A stretch of 64,000 nt of DNA from Breviolum minutum Mf 1.05b.01 (lineage: Eukaryota; Sar; Dinophyceae; Suessiales; Symbiodiniaceae). Below are positions 10,301 to 25,300 of the stretch, in pieces; the first letter of the stretch is position 1, and each line of letters starts with the position of its first letter. The notes under the pieces are model-generated. The model was given only the letters and a program-made list of their open reading frames with translations, ran no database searches and was not told the DNA's origin. The stretch spans positions 6,784 to 70,783 of the forward strand of contig DF239870.1 of the NCBI GenBank assembly GCA_000507305.1. Direction: 5' to 3'. The position numbers and the translations under genes are program-made.

Positions 10301-13300
10301 CCGAAAGGAACCACCATTTTGAATATCGTGGTTGACTTCCAAGGTATATACTACGCAATTTCTCACATGTTGTTCAGCACAAGTACTAGTGACACTTAGA
10401 AATCGCTACTGCCGTTGAATGACCAAAAACACCCCCAAAAAAAAAGCAGTGTCGCCACGAAGCACTTAGCAACTTTAGTGACTGTTCCAACCTACACCGT
10501 GCCAACACAATTGCAACATCCAGTTGTTCCACGAAACAGTTGCGCAACATGAAACCCCAAAACTCGCCTTTAAACTCGCCTGGGACCTTCGCCTTTTTGT
10601 GACGCGTGACCGGAACGAAAAATCCCCACGGTGTCGCCGTCGTTTCCAAAGAAAGCGCTTTCCGAAGAAAATCTGCAGGTCAGCGCAGCCACCCACAAGA
10701 CTTGCAAAAGTGGTGCGGGGTCAGGTGCGCTGCCAGGGGGGTCAGGTGGGTTTTTTTCCTCGGCAAACCACCACCTGGTGGATGAAGGGTTTGAATCCCC
10801 CGGGTGAAAAAACATGCATCCCTTCTTGGATACGTCAAGATGACGGAAGGCTTTGAAAATGAACAAGCGTTTTTCAATTTTTTGATGTGCACTAGAGAAA
10901 AATACTCAAAAACTCTGTAGTGCATACATATGTATCCTCCTAAAAGAGGAAGAAGTCTTCAACTTTCATAGGAGCAACGCTTGCACTGCCCCTTTGATTC
11001 CATTTTTTGGCACCAAAAAATGTAACTATGAACTTGGCAAACATTTTGCGCAGGGATTTTCGAATGCAGAGCTACTTTTGCCTTCGTTTTTTGGGTTGTT
11101 TTTTTTAAATCCACATTCCCTAGGAGCCAACTTAGCAGCAAATCACAATCTTTCCAGGTAGAAACCGACCAAAAAGGTTCATGTTCCATGGCTATGGTAG
11201 TTTACCAGAAGGGTACCGTACCTTAATTGTTGTTCTTAGACATTCTTTGGGCATGTTGAACGACTTTCCTTGCCAAGAAGTGATAGTGACCATACACGGA
11301 GAAAGGACCATTGTTAATATATGGAAAATGGACCCCGAATGAAGATGTATGTTCTATTGAACACGGGGATATTCCAGCGCTATGTAAGTTTACCGGATGG
11401 TGTATTTACGTAAAGATTGCAGAGACATGACTTAAGTATATCTATCTAACTATCTAGTTGTTTTTGGGGGTTGTCACCGTGTTTCTTGCTCTTCCCGTAC
11501 TATTTGGGAGCTGCTTATAGTGGACAACATGAGATGAGGATGACATATAGGATATTATAGGATCACTATTTTCCTTGAGGAAAGGGTGACAACTGGTTGA
11601 GGGTATAGAACCAAGCTCCAACCAAAGTATCTCGCTTCTTATTTGCCCCGCTTCACCCATGTGAGTTTAAGGGTGGAATTCCTGTCCCAGCTGATGCTGA
11701 TAAATTACCCATGATCAACAACAAATGTTCCTGCAACGAAGGGAGAGATCAAAATATTTTCTCTCGTTTCCAGAGAGAGAGAGAGAGAGTATGCTGCCAT
11801 CAAAATGAACCCCAGACAAAAATTATAGGATCGATATGGGGGAGTAAGGCCTTATGCAGGGACATATCTCTGGAAACGTAATGAACAATATATACTTACA
11901 TATTTCAATAATATGTAAATAATACATATATAATACATATTTACAGTACTTGTTTCAGCGGTCATATCTCTTTGGTTGGGTGATCATACCATCTTGAAGA
12001 CCTAGGTCCAGCACCCGACGCCACAGTTTTTGGTGATACTACATGGAGCAAATGCTGCAATTACAAAAAGTTAATACATATTGCTTTTTGATATTATTTC
12101 ACTCTCAGACACAATGCGTATATTTAGATCAGTATATTTGTATATCGAATCATATTATTTACATATCAGAAATTTTCTTTGGATCAGATTTTCTTTGCGT
12201 TAAAAAACAGTGAATCTATAGGTACTTTTTCCGGATTTTGGAATCGTGTTAGATATCCCCCCCGTGGTTGCCTCAAGGTGTTCGACATCTCCTTCAGCAT
12301 TCTGATCATGGTCAACTGTGTCACGAACCTTTGTCCTGTCTTGGCAGTGACAGTCGTCAACCCGTCCACCTGCGCGTTGGGGGGGCACGAAAAAACATAC
12401 TAATAACCTAGTCCTCCTTTCCCATTTCCCCGGAGTTTTTGAGGCCGCCTATGACCAGGGTGTTGGAAACCATTGGTTTTCCTTAAGAAGGTTGGCTTTT
12501 ATATATATGTATATATATATATATAAACCCTTCTTTCTGAGTGGGGTGGATTTGGGGGAGGGTGGTCAGTTGACCAGCTGGTGCTTTGGAAGCTCAATTG
12601 TGGGGGGTGGTAAGGATTGGATTTTTAAAGCCGACTCCGGGAAGTCCACATAGAAATCTGCTTTGACATTGCAACATTTCGGGAGATATGTAGTTAGCAA
12701 GGTTTCTGAAGATATTAGTTGCACTTCTGGACGAGATGTAGTGACCTCGGATCTCGTTTGAAAAATAGGTTTCTACATATATATATATATAATTATATAT
12801 ATTTGCAATGTTCCTGACCGATAGCTATCAGCTAAGCTAAGGATGGGAATGCAAGCAGATTCACTGGTGAATGAACCTTGGTGACAAAACCCCAAGGGTT
12901 AAGATGGCGCCGTTAAGATGCCATGGGATGAATGATTTGGGAGGATATCCCATGGGATTGGGGTCCCCGGGTCAAGCCTTGGCTCTTAAACTGGGAATCC
13001 TGGATGATTTCTCAGCCCGAAGCACCCAAAGGTAGAGAAAAGTAGGCAAAATCGGCCCAGGATTTTTGTATCGGAGAAGCAATTCAGGGTGGTGAAGTAA
13101 GAATATCCCAGGTGATGTGGTCACAAAAATGCACCCGGAACACTCGGGACAGTGTTTGTTTGGGTCCATTTTCACTGGGCTGCGCAACTGTGCGGTCCCT
13201 GGGTCCCAGGATGTACTGACACTTAGGTTCGGACCAGGGACGAGGGTATCTACACTGGACACCATGATTTGGGGATACACCTGTCATTTTGGATGCATGA

Positions 13301-16300
13301 TGATGAACATGAGCGTAATGTAAGTACAAATCTACCATCCCTAGATATGGACACATACACCTTGCCATTTCCCTTATGAAAGGAGGGATGTTGGGTACCT
13401 TTTTGACAGCCATTTCATAAGTTGGCAAAGGAGGCCCGCCATATGGCTCTCCAATCACAGTTTTCTTCAGTAAAGGGGGCAATGGATCAGGGAAAACATC
13501 TAGCCCTTGCTAGTTTTTTTTGTTCAGCCTTTGTTAGTTTGTTGTTTGCTTGCTTGGGTTTTCTAGCCTTTTGGTTGTGTCAGCCTTTTTAGCCTCCTTG
13601 TTTTTCTATTCTAGTATGTGATAGCCTGTGTTAGCCTTTGGTATGTTCTCCAAATGCGATGAGGTTTAAGAATGTTTCAGAATTATATCATCCCATAGGA
13701 ATGTCTGGTATATTTATATAATTATTATATATGTAACTACAATTTGCAATAAAAAATCAACCGTTCATGTAGGTAAATATGTAACCGCCCATGGATCTTA
13801 TGTGTACGCCAGTGGTCCGAAAGGTTTCGACATCTTCGAACCCTGAAACTAACAGCAAACGCTCTTTTAAAATAGCCCGGGTCCCAGAAGGAAAGGATCA
13901 AATTTCCAACTCCAACCATTTTCAGATACTTTTGCTGTTAGTTTGCTGGTAAATCTACAGACCCAAAGGATCCATGTATGGTATATTTAGCTACATTTGC
14001 TTGATTTTTATGGTACATGATTTTTATGGTAAATGTAGGTAAATATACCATACATGGATCCTATGGGAGATGGGCTGTTAAGCCACAATACGCCATGAGT
14101 CCTGCTGGATTTCACAGCTCAGGTGTATAGCACGGACGTGGAGTTGGTCACGAACATTGCAGAGAACATCCTCGTGGTGGGAGAGGGAAAAAACAAGGGG
14201 ACAACGAAAAACGGAACCAAGTAACCAAGCCCTGCAAAATGGATGGAAGCCCTCGGAGTGGAGAAAGTCGCATTTTTTTTGTTGTGGATGTTTTTTTTTC
14301 AATGGAATGCCATCAATGATTGATGTGAGATGATGTGAGACTTGTTGATTCACCAACTTTGTTACAGAGTCTTGTTGTAGACCGTAGACAAATATCACGG
14401 TGTGACCACGTGTTTTTCCTTCATCGGAAGGCTTCCACATGAAATGACATTGGAAGCCAAAGATGTATGGAAAACTATTGGAAAACCATTCCTGGCCAAT
14501 AGTTTGTGTTTGATTTCCCACCCCAACATCCCCCAATCAACACCATGGTTGCAAACGTGAATTCGTTTGCCTTGGGAGTAGAAGACTTACCCCACAAAAA
14601 ACACAGGCCCGCCCATCCTTTCAAAGTATCAAGTTTTCTGGTATAAACCTTTCGCTGATGCCTCGCTGTAGCCAAGCAAGAAAATCATCTAGAATCGAAG
14701 TTTTTGACCCTAAAAGTCCGAATGTATTTTTTAAGTAGCCGTTTGCCCCAAGAGCATAGACAACCAGACCGTTTACAAACCCATATTTTGGCAGTGTTTC
14801 AATCCGTTTCTAGCTAGAGAATATTGAAACTTCAAACATATTATGCGGACGCTACTTGCGTATGACTTTGCATTTATCAAGTTTGATCCTTTTGTTTAAC
14901 ATTTTAGTCGGGCTGCTATGTGTTTGACTTCCTAAGCGGATGGATCCAACAAGTATTTTGAGATTTGTTGAGGATATATTTTGGGTTTCATGTTGGTGCG
15001 TAAGGATACTAAAGCTCAGGAAGTATTTACTTGGATCCACAAGGCAAGGATCCGTAAACAATCAACATGAGATATCATTCATGAGACCCGGACAATTTAG
15101 GATGTTCAGAAGGGAGCCACAAGCTCCGGGAGCAGAGTCTGTAAAAACAGAGTGAGGCAATTAAAACGCTCAGCTATCAGACTGATTCACCAGATACCTG
15201 CCCCACATGAGGGTATTCTCTGCGATTTCCTGCCTGCATCAACTATATAAATGGTAAATTGATTTATTTAAGTTGGTTGGTTTAATTAGTACCTCCCAAT
15301 GCAGGAATCCCGTGTTTTTCTGGGGAATCCCAATAAATCCAAACCAATCCACCGCGCCCGGGCCTCGCAGTTTCTCTTCACCTTCGAAATCGCTGCGCGA
15401 CTCAAAGTCTTCGGTTGCGGTGAGTATTTCAACCTCAGGACCTGCGGATTCGGGGCCGTAGGAAAGGCCGTAGGGGTCAGCTTCCCCGGCATCGTATACG
15501 GCACATATATATCATGATAACCCAGAGGATACCACCCCACCAATGGCCACCCTTCCAAAAATGGAAGGATTATCAACCACCATCATATTTACCCTCCAAG
15601 GGGTGGCATTGGAGGGGGGGAAGCCCTTTCCGATGTCCATGAATGTATGATGATATATATTGCGAAGGTTGCAGGTTTCAAGATCACGTGGGTAGTTGAG
15701 GATATTTAGTCCATTGATTTTAGTCTTAGTTGATTATGTTTATGTAGTACTGTAGTATATTGGTCTTATATATATATATATATATACAATCAAATATGAT
15801 CAAATTCTAGTATTCATGATGACAACATCCTTTTTTGGCAGCAAGTTGCAATCCCTGGATCTTTTCGATTAACAGTTGGATTGCATGTTTTTTTTGTTCC
15901 GCGTTCTGGTAACGGGCCCCCCAACATCCACCCAGGGATTTGTTGGTATAGATACATACTCCTTGCAACATTCGTGAGAGAAATTGGTGCTGATTGTTCA
16001 TGAACGTCATGAATGTCATGGGAAATCCCATCGATTTTTCTTGAATTTAATATAGTTTTCTTATTGATCTATGTATGGATTTTTTTGAGCAGATTCTGAA
16101 AAAAAAAAGTTCCCGTTCTTTTGGGGCCATGTTTTCCCACACAACGCACAAACGCAACTAGGACCTCGGAAGGCACCCGGTTTGGTTTTGGGAAGGGAGG
16201 TGATGGGGGCGTTCGGAAACCATGGAAAGGATATGGTTCGGTGGATATTTCGTAGTAATCTAAAGTTTCTTGCCGCGGTTGCTTGATTTTCTTCTCATGT

Positions 16301-19300
16301 CGCATTTGAGATAGTGAGCTCTCTTTGTTTCTCTTCTCTATATCCCTTCTTCACGGTTCTTATGAACAGGTTATCAAAGGAGTTTTTATTCAATGTATTA
16401 TAATTGTATTATATATCAATCAAAGCTATTAGTGATTTGACGGAGTGTATTGCGTACCCTGGTATTTTTAAGTTCAGTCATTTGATTTTCAGTATTGATT
16501 TGATACTTTTTTTGATGATGAATATTTGATTTGATAATATTTGGATACAACGTCTGCCTACAAGACTTTCCACCATAAAAATCAATACCCCTCTATTGTT
16601 TTGCGATACTGATGTTCTTTCGATACTGATGACTTCTTTTGTGGTGTTTTACTTGCATCTCTACCCCATAGGATCCATGGGACTGGTATATTTACCTACA
16701 TGAAAACGATAAAAATCAACCGTTTTCATGTAGGTAAATGTACCAGTCCCATGGATCCCATGGGTACCTGCCCAACAGGTTGGTTCAACTTTTTCGATGC
16801 AACTCCGGCGGCAAAAAAACACAAAAATTGGATCCGTACTTGGATGTTCCAGGAAGTTAGTAAATGGTTAGTAAATGGGTTATAACCCCAATATATCCCA
16901 TTTATAGGTAGGTTACAACCTACTTACCATTAACTTCCTAGGACATCCAAGTATGCGATTTGGGTTCCCATTGTAAGACTGCCTCAGTGACTGACCAGAA
17001 AGCCAAGTTTATCATGGTCAATGTGACTTGGTAGTACTTCAGGGGCTGCAGTGTCATTACCATGACTAATTTACATAATGTTATATCAACTGAAGACGGT
17101 ACAAAATTTCACAATTACTATATTATGTAGTTCCTGGATTGTTGCGGGCCCTTACTCAACCTCTTGAGAGTTGCTAACCATAAGAAGGGGCTTATCTTTC
17201 ACTTCAATATAATGATCCAAGATCAATCCCAGCTCTTGAAGAGGGGGTTTGCAAATCAAAATCTCCCAGCTCAAATACAGGAAAGGCATTTTTGGCATGT
17301 CAAATTGCCTGGGTGTGATTTCCATTTTACATCAACAGAATCAAAAAGAAATCTCACAAGAAAAAGGTTGCATCAAGGGCTACCCACCATTGTCCCCATC
17401 AGAAAGGCCTTGTTATTTGCCTTATATAAAAGAATTTTTGCCCTGATTTCACGGTCAACCATCAGTGTTCTCATTGAGAATTTTGAGTTTGTTGGAAGAG
17501 TGGCTTTGAAAAAGAAAGACAAATAATAGAATATTCTGGATGAGTGATGGATCTGCAAAAAGGAAACGACAAACCTAGGCGGTGATTTTAAATGAAAATT
17601 GCTTTTTCCCCCAAAGAGTGGGGAATTCGGAATACGTCTTCTTTCGTTCAACTGGGTGGTTCCAGATTCCAGCATCACTTCGAAAAAATACCCACAGCTA
17701 TGTATATGTATATGTATATATATATATATACTGTACCTCGTTTTTTTTTGTAATGCCCCCGGGACTTGCGAAGGGGTTTTGCTTTTTCATATCATGGATC
17801 ATGCTGAATCTATAAGTTGTTTTGGGGTATGTTGTTTTTTAACACCGAGACCCGGCACAAAAGAGTGAAAGGAAATTTGGCATTTATCAACATATAAAAC
17901 TTGGGACATATGTCCCCAACAATGATTAACTTTCAGTGATACAAAACGAGGTCCACCTGTGTAATGTGAAACTGAAGTTGATTACCCTCCCTGAAACTAA
18001 CATAGCACCACATCTTCCAACCATCAATTTGCAGGGGCTACGTTAGTTTCAGGGAGTGTATGTGTTGCTGGACTTGTATTTATCTTGCAGCCGAAGCAAA
18101 GATTCACCTTGGTGGAGGGTCCACGAACCCACATGTCCTCCATCTTGTGTAAAAAGAGTCTTAGGCTATCATTGTGCTGGTGTCCGGTCCTATCTTTGGT
18201 GTTTTGGCAGCGATTCCAGTTTCAAAGTGCGTCAGGTTGCGGAAATTTATGAATTTGGGAAAAGGTAAGTGCTTTCACAGCATTTCACAGCTATTATATA
18301 TTTTGGTATCTGTGGGAATTTCAGGGATTTCCCGGCATGTACCCTTAAAACAAATGAAAACTAAACCCTGGTTTTTAGAGAAAGCTGATGTTTTTTTTTC
18401 GGCTTGTCAGTTGTAAGATGCCTTACAACCGGAGAAAATCAATCATCCATGGTACAGTTTAAGACTATCTTGAATTGCTCCATAAAAAACGGAAGCTTAT
18501 ATTCTATGTCCATCCATTTTTGAAATACAACATGATATGGTGAACTTCAGTGCCCTCCTCATGTAATTTAAGGTCTTTAAAATTCAGTGGCTAGTCTGGT
18601 TGTTCGTTGCTTTGAGGTGAAACCCATAGGATCCATGTACGGTATATGTTTGATATATTTACCACCCCACCGCCTGAAACAAACACCAGACGCCCCTCAA
18701 AATAGGCCGGGCCCCAAAAGGAAACGAGAACGTATTGCAAGCATCCATTTTCAGGTGCTTTTGATGTTAGTTTCAAGGAGGTACCTATATATTTACCATT
18801 TAAAAATCAACTATTTTTATGTAGCCAAATATGGCCAGTCCCATGGATCCTATGGGAAATGGGAGCTGACTCAGCTGAGGTTGGGTCTTCCCTTTGGTGG
18901 AATTGCTGACAGGGGAAGAGTTCAGCGCAGGTTCCGGGAAACCCAGCTTCGGCTCTGGATTTTAGGGCTGGAAGAAAAATATCATGGGAATCTAAGGGTA
19001 CCCTCCCCCAGAAATAAGGCCTTATTAAGGGACTATTAACCATTGATTTCCCTTAATAAGGCCTTATTAGGGCCTTATTTCTTGGGGGGTTGGCTGTGGG
19101 GGGGTACCCTTAGATTCACATAGAAATACACACTCTGGTAAACCAACATTGCAATGGAAAATCCACCCTTTGAAGATGTATAGATTGAAAATGTTGGATT
19201 TTCCTGTTGCTATGTTATGATTACCAGAGGGTATATCTTGGAACTTGGAAACTACCCCTCCAGGATGCAATCGTCACCAGCAGGATGACATGATTCTCAT

Positions 19301-22300
19301 TTTTAGGATCGGGAATCCCTATTATTGTGACTGTTAAAAGGGGGTGGGGGGTGCCTTCTTCGAAGATATATCGAAGAATCATCATGGCTGCCACCAACTG
19401 TTGGTAACCGGTAACCCATTGAAACTCATCCGAGCCACAAGGGAGTCAGGAGTCGAGGAGGAGACATGGTTTTTAAGGAGTTCCTAGTGCTTGGTGGATC
19501 AATAGATGATAGATTCCTAGGTTCAAACAGATCGATCTGTTTGTTTCTGGTATTTTCCAGTCAAACACTGGCTGGGGTACATGGGTTCCATGAATACAAC
19601 AATGTATTCTTGAGTCTATTTTTTTGAAAGTCTTCAAGGGAGTGATTCCTGCTCAAGAATTACTTACCACCACTGTTTTCCCTTATGGTAAGGGATAGGC
19701 ATACCAGGCCCCCCATTGATAATGTTCTAAATACCCATCATGAGGATTCCAGGATTAAAGAAAATGGCTTGGATGACCAGATGAATTTTGCAAACGCACA
19801 CCTGGCCATTGACGCAGGCATACCCCACCTACCACCCCCTGGGGTTGGTGTTTCCCCAGCCAGGCTTCCTACGGACCTTGTCGGTGTTTCGTGCCTTGAG
19901 ACTGCTACGCATCGTACGAGTCATTCAGCGGATGCCCATGTTCCGGGTGACCTGGAGGTTTTGAAAAAAAGTGGCAGAAAATGGCTGGAAGTTGGCTTGG
20001 GGAGTTTTGTTGCAGGTACTCCCATAATCATGCCCATAGGATCCATGTATGGTATATTTACCTACATTTACCATAAAAATCAACCAAATGTAGGGAAATA
20101 TACCATACATGGATCCTATGGGATGGAAGTGGGCCCGTGGGCCCTTGGCAGATGAGTTTCCTTTAAATTAGGGTAATTTTCCACTTCCATGATTAGGGAA
20201 AGAAGGGTACCTTTTGGATGAACCTTTTGGAAATCAGAGTTTGGATGTTGGTTGGAGAGTTTAAAAGTTTGGATGTTGGTTTGAGACACGTTAATAAAGG
20301 CAATTGTTCATTCGTTTTGAAGGATATCACTGATATCACTACAAAAAGCACAACGACAGATTTGTTTCTTTTACAGTGTTGGGAATGCTTTGATCAGATA
20401 TTCATACAGCATCCTATTGACTTCCCCTTGGCAGCGAGTGAATTCCTTCAGTAAGTTTTGTGTAAAAAATCCCCCGGTGATCAACTACCCCAAGAGGCAG
20501 TCTTAACTTAAATGGCATCTGAAATGAGCCTGACCTTGGGCGAAATAGCATCAAAATCCACTAGATTCAGTATGTGCGACTCCAATTTTGTCAGGCTTGG
20601 TCCTTAAGTGTCAACCCAGAATTAGTCAAAGTGTTTTATATACAGTAGCACGGAAAGGGTTTTCCTTGTTTCGGTGGCACAAAGAGACAAAGACATCACC
20701 TGGATACCGTACAAGAATTAACATGTATGCAGAATGTATGCTGTATGCAGTTTGGAGTTGATAAATGTATGTTTTTATTTGAAAATTTGAACAGTGAACA
20801 AGACTGGGTGGTGGTTTCAAATATTTTTTATTTTCACCCCTATTTGGGGAAGATAACCCATTTTGACTCATATTTTTCAAAGGGGCTGGTTCAACCACCA
20901 ACTAGAAGACCCTTACAGTTGATTGACACTTCGGGATTCATGTATTCCCAGCCTCCCTTTGAATGAAGTTTTTTTTTCTGGTCATGTACTTTTTTTGGTC
21001 GAGTTGATGCTAACCAAAAAAAAACCTCTCGACTTGCGATAGAGACCTATTAGGCGCCTTTAAAGCCCCAAATCATCTGAAAAAATCATGTGATTTTCAA
21101 GGGGGCAACAAACTGTTTGTTCGTTTTTTTTTTCGGGAGGAAGTACTCCTAGAAAACGATTTATGATGATTTATGTATGTCATAGAAAATCACCATGTTA
21201 AATGGGGCATGATATCTTGAAATGGTTGCTTTTTTCCAGGAATCATGTTCCCTTTACTTGGAGGATCATCCCAATTAGTAAGTAGATAGTAACCCCCATG
21301 TATAAGCCCTTTAGGCGATTTGGAAGAGGAATAACCCCAATTAGGGGACTCACTAACCATGGTTATTAACCATTTGCTAATTGGGATGATCCTCCAAGTA
21401 AGGAAGGTAATTTGAAGCCCAGCCCAGGAAGTGTGGTTGCTGTTGCGCGGTTTGACCAGTTCCTTGCGGACCTTGTTGTGGACTGTCATCGTGATCTTCG
21501 CTACTTGGCCCACGGCATCCAGATATAAACCAGGTTACAACTCCACAAAAAAGGGGTTATAACCCCAGGTAAACCCATTTAGAAGGCCATGTACAGTTTT
21601 TTTTTCTTTGTTATAACTCCATTTATAGCCCATTTTGCACAGTGAAAAAAATTGAGAGTGTTGGGGCGCCATGACTGAGAAATCACCAGCGCCATGACAC
21701 ATAGATTCGATAGGTATAGATAGATTGGATTAGGTTCGATTCGACTAAATTACATACATTAGGTTAGGTTGGATTAGATTAGATTAGATGGATAGATACA
21801 TCAATAGGTTGGTGGATACTGTAGATCTAGATAGGGCGTGTGATGGGGGTTTGACTGGCTGATCATTCTTTCATTCCTTCCAAAGATTCAGGCGACATAG
21901 ACGCATCCCGGTAAAGACCATCATTTTTTTGATGGGATCTTCCTGCGATTTGATCATTTCAGATTTCCGCAGTTTCTTGAGTTTACCACATTAGTCACCC
22001 AGTGACATCAGTAGAACCAACACCTTTTACAGAACCTCGTTGTGAACTCCCCCCCCCAACTGCTGAAAATGGGGGTGCGAATTTCCATACTTGGAGGATC
22101 ATCCCAGTTGGTAAGTAGGATCACCCCCATTTATAAGCCGTAAAAGGGCCGTTTGGAAGGGGTCCCACAACCGTGGTTCCACTCGCGTCCGTCCTGATGA
22201 TTTTTCTTCTGCGCGCTGAGGTTTTGACCTATCTCTTTGCCATTTTAGGGTGTTGGATCATCAGCGCGGAGATTCAACAACAAATTGAAAATGAAGACAT

Positions 22301-25300
22301 GTCCAGCGAGGAGGAAAGTTGAAGGGGGGAAGAAGATGGAGGAGAGAAAATCCATTTGAGATGCTGTGTTTCTGAAGCACTCATATGATATTTCCTTTTG
22401 TCAACTTTTCAGTTTCTGTGGGGCAGATTCAAGAGAGTAGAGTCTAGACCATTGTGAATGTCAATGACCATGAATGATTTGGGTTTTGTTGCGCCTTTTT
22501 TTGGACAAGGGGATAAAGATGGATAAAAGAAGGAAGCCAATGGAGCCCCAACCACACCAAAGGTGATGCAAAGTGACCTATCCTCAACATCCCTCAATCC
22601 TTATAGTTGAGGGTCACCTTACCTCAAGGTCAAAATAGAGGGCACAAATTCTGGTAGGTTAGTAGAGGGTCCATATCAACCAAGATGTAGGGACTTGAAA
22701 GGGTCATGTTCTTACCATCCCACGAAGGTGACAAAGAATTTTTCATGCTGCATAAGTCCCATCGCTTGGAAAAAAAACTGACAGAAACTGAATCATCAAA
22801 AGTGCCCAAAAAATGACCTCATAAAGATTCATACATCCCACAAGATAGGCCCATAGACCCAAAAACATCCAAAAACCAGTTATAAATGTGGTGATTCATA
22901 CTTTATGACCAGGGTTGTACACCCAGTTGCCCATGTATTTCGACCATTTACAGGGGTGACATAACTCATAACTCCATTTATAACTGGTAATTTTGGGTCC
23001 CGTCTTGCAGGTGGGAGGAAAACAAGATGCAGGTCACGCAAGCGAAACAAACAGATCGAATATACAACGGAGAGGGGTCAACAAGCCCTGGGTTGTTTCA
23101 AAGCTTGATGTATGTTCAGAAGTACACCAATGAACTGGACCTTATTACCTAATTGCCTGGTGCTTTCAGATCCGTATCTAATATGCACCTGCAGCTTCTC
23201 ATCTAATATGCATCTGCAGCGTGACGACACTCTTCCCGAGAAAAATACGGAGATGACATCACAGACGTCGGGCCCGCGGAAGCGGAGCTAGGGTCTAATG
23301 CACTGTTTTGTTTGGAGTGTCTTCTTTTTCTCATAAGGAAAATGGTGGAAGCCCCTTCAAATGGCGCCCACTTAATAGTCAACCCTATATACTATATACC
23401 GTATATAGATGTATATAGTGGGTATTGGTTGGGTATATCATCCCACCATCTTCCCAATGATTTTCAGGTTTAGGCTGACATTATTAACTTTGGAGTTTAA
23501 GTAGAACTTATATAATGACTTGGGATGCAAAATGTTCAGCCTATGATTCCACAAAAACCCACCAGACATCACATTTTTGTTGGAGAGGCTCAACCTTCAC
23601 TTATATACCACTGCTGGCGGGGGGGTCCCAGAGCACCATGTTCCTTACCATAGCTACAAAGCGGCCCCCTACGATCGTTATAAATGGAGTGATGTTATGT
23701 CACCCCTATAGAAATGGCTGAAAAATACATGGGTTTCACTTGGGGTTATGTAGTTATTTCCACCCCGAAAAAAACGTTGAGTGGCATGGATCCCTAGGGA
23801 AAATAACTGGTGATGAAGGAGTGGCCAATGTTGATAGCTTCCAAGTTCGGAGCTCCAACGGCGTCAGGCCGAGAACATCGCATATACCTTTCAGTACGTC
23901 AAAGGCATCGCCCCCTTGATGCAGCGCCTGAACCTGCAGAATTTATACCAAAAAACCTCGCAGAAACTCACTTTTCGGAGCTGGAAACTGGAAAGAACTA
24001 CTAATTTAATTCGTTTTTCAGGTGCTTGTGATTGACCGGGTGGGAGGTTATATTTTTCGTGATTCGTTGTCCATGAATTTAATGAACATAGAAGGAACAT
24101 ATTCAGCTCCTGTATATAGGTCACAGGTGATATGGTGATATATGAAGTACGGGTTGGGAAGATGTATGATTTATAGACCCTTCTAAAGATCACCAAAAAG
24201 GTGGCCATGTCCAAGAGATACAGGACATTTCCCCTACATAAATCAGTACGGGGCAACTCCATCGGCCAGCTTCGCCACTGTTTTATTCCGGGATGCCCCC
24301 AGGTAGGGTTCTTTTTTTTTGTTAAACCCCCCGCACCCGAAAATTACCATGACCCCTGAAAAGGGACCATTTGAAAGATTTTGAAGGAAAGATTTTGGAA
24401 AATTAGTTTTTCATAGGGGTAGGTCAGTGCAATTTCCAGCAAGCCTTCAAAAAATCTGAGAATTGACATTGGTCCATTAATTAATTGGTTTTATAAAAAT
24501 GGATGGTCGGAAATGTTTCCTTTTTGGGGATGATGAGTTTTTCAAGGGGCCACGCATGGCTGCGCTGGCTTTTTGGTTGTTGTACCGATCTCTACATCGG
24601 GGACGTTTCATGTTCGATTGTAGCAGACTTGGAGGCCATGAACATGTATCGTAGCAAGTGTTCTTTTGTCTATGGTTTTTCCTATATATAAGAATTAGAA
24701 TACTTTCATACTACGGCTACGGCATTTATTTCATACTCTAAATGTGATGGGCGATTATAAAAGTTAAATTGGGTGTAAATTTTGATGTTGGTAATAAGAT
24801 ATTTACGGTCACAACTGTTGATGGTTTGGATTCCTGGGATCCCCGTATGAAAGGGGATTATTTCTCAAGGGCACCCCAAACCCAAACCACCCATTTACCA
24901 TTATATATGGTTGAAAATGCATGTGCATTCTACATACACATCGAAAGAAGAACTGACCAACTCATATTACCTCCTGGAGGATGGCTAGAATTTTGATGGG
25001 ATCCCAAAACTGTAGATTCAAGATGCAAGAATCTGAAACTAACCAGGCACGGTGGTGGGGGATAATGTTCAGGGGATAGTTGGATGTACCCCTACCAACG
25101 TACCCCTATGAAAAATCCCTATGTATGCCCTATATAGTGGGTTTTTATAGGTTATACTCCCCAAGAATCCCTAGAGAACACCAGATAAATACCATGGGTA
25201 CTCTGTGGCCGGGGCACACCCAATTGTCCATTGACATGTAGAGTTTGGAAAGCTGTGATCTCTAGAACTCAGTGGTGGCCAATGTTTGAAGCACCAGAAC

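Noticed and set aside
14078..14536. 152-codon minus-strand ORF
   Set aside because: It is antisense to the S1-S2 linker exon and another plus-strand candidate; no splice sites support it on the minus strand.
15420..15438. A 19-base GT-AG interval after S2 (gtgagtatttcaacctcag)
   Set aside because: Too short for a known spliceosomal intron, and the downstream frame stops soon; the S3 exon at 16779 fits the phase instead.
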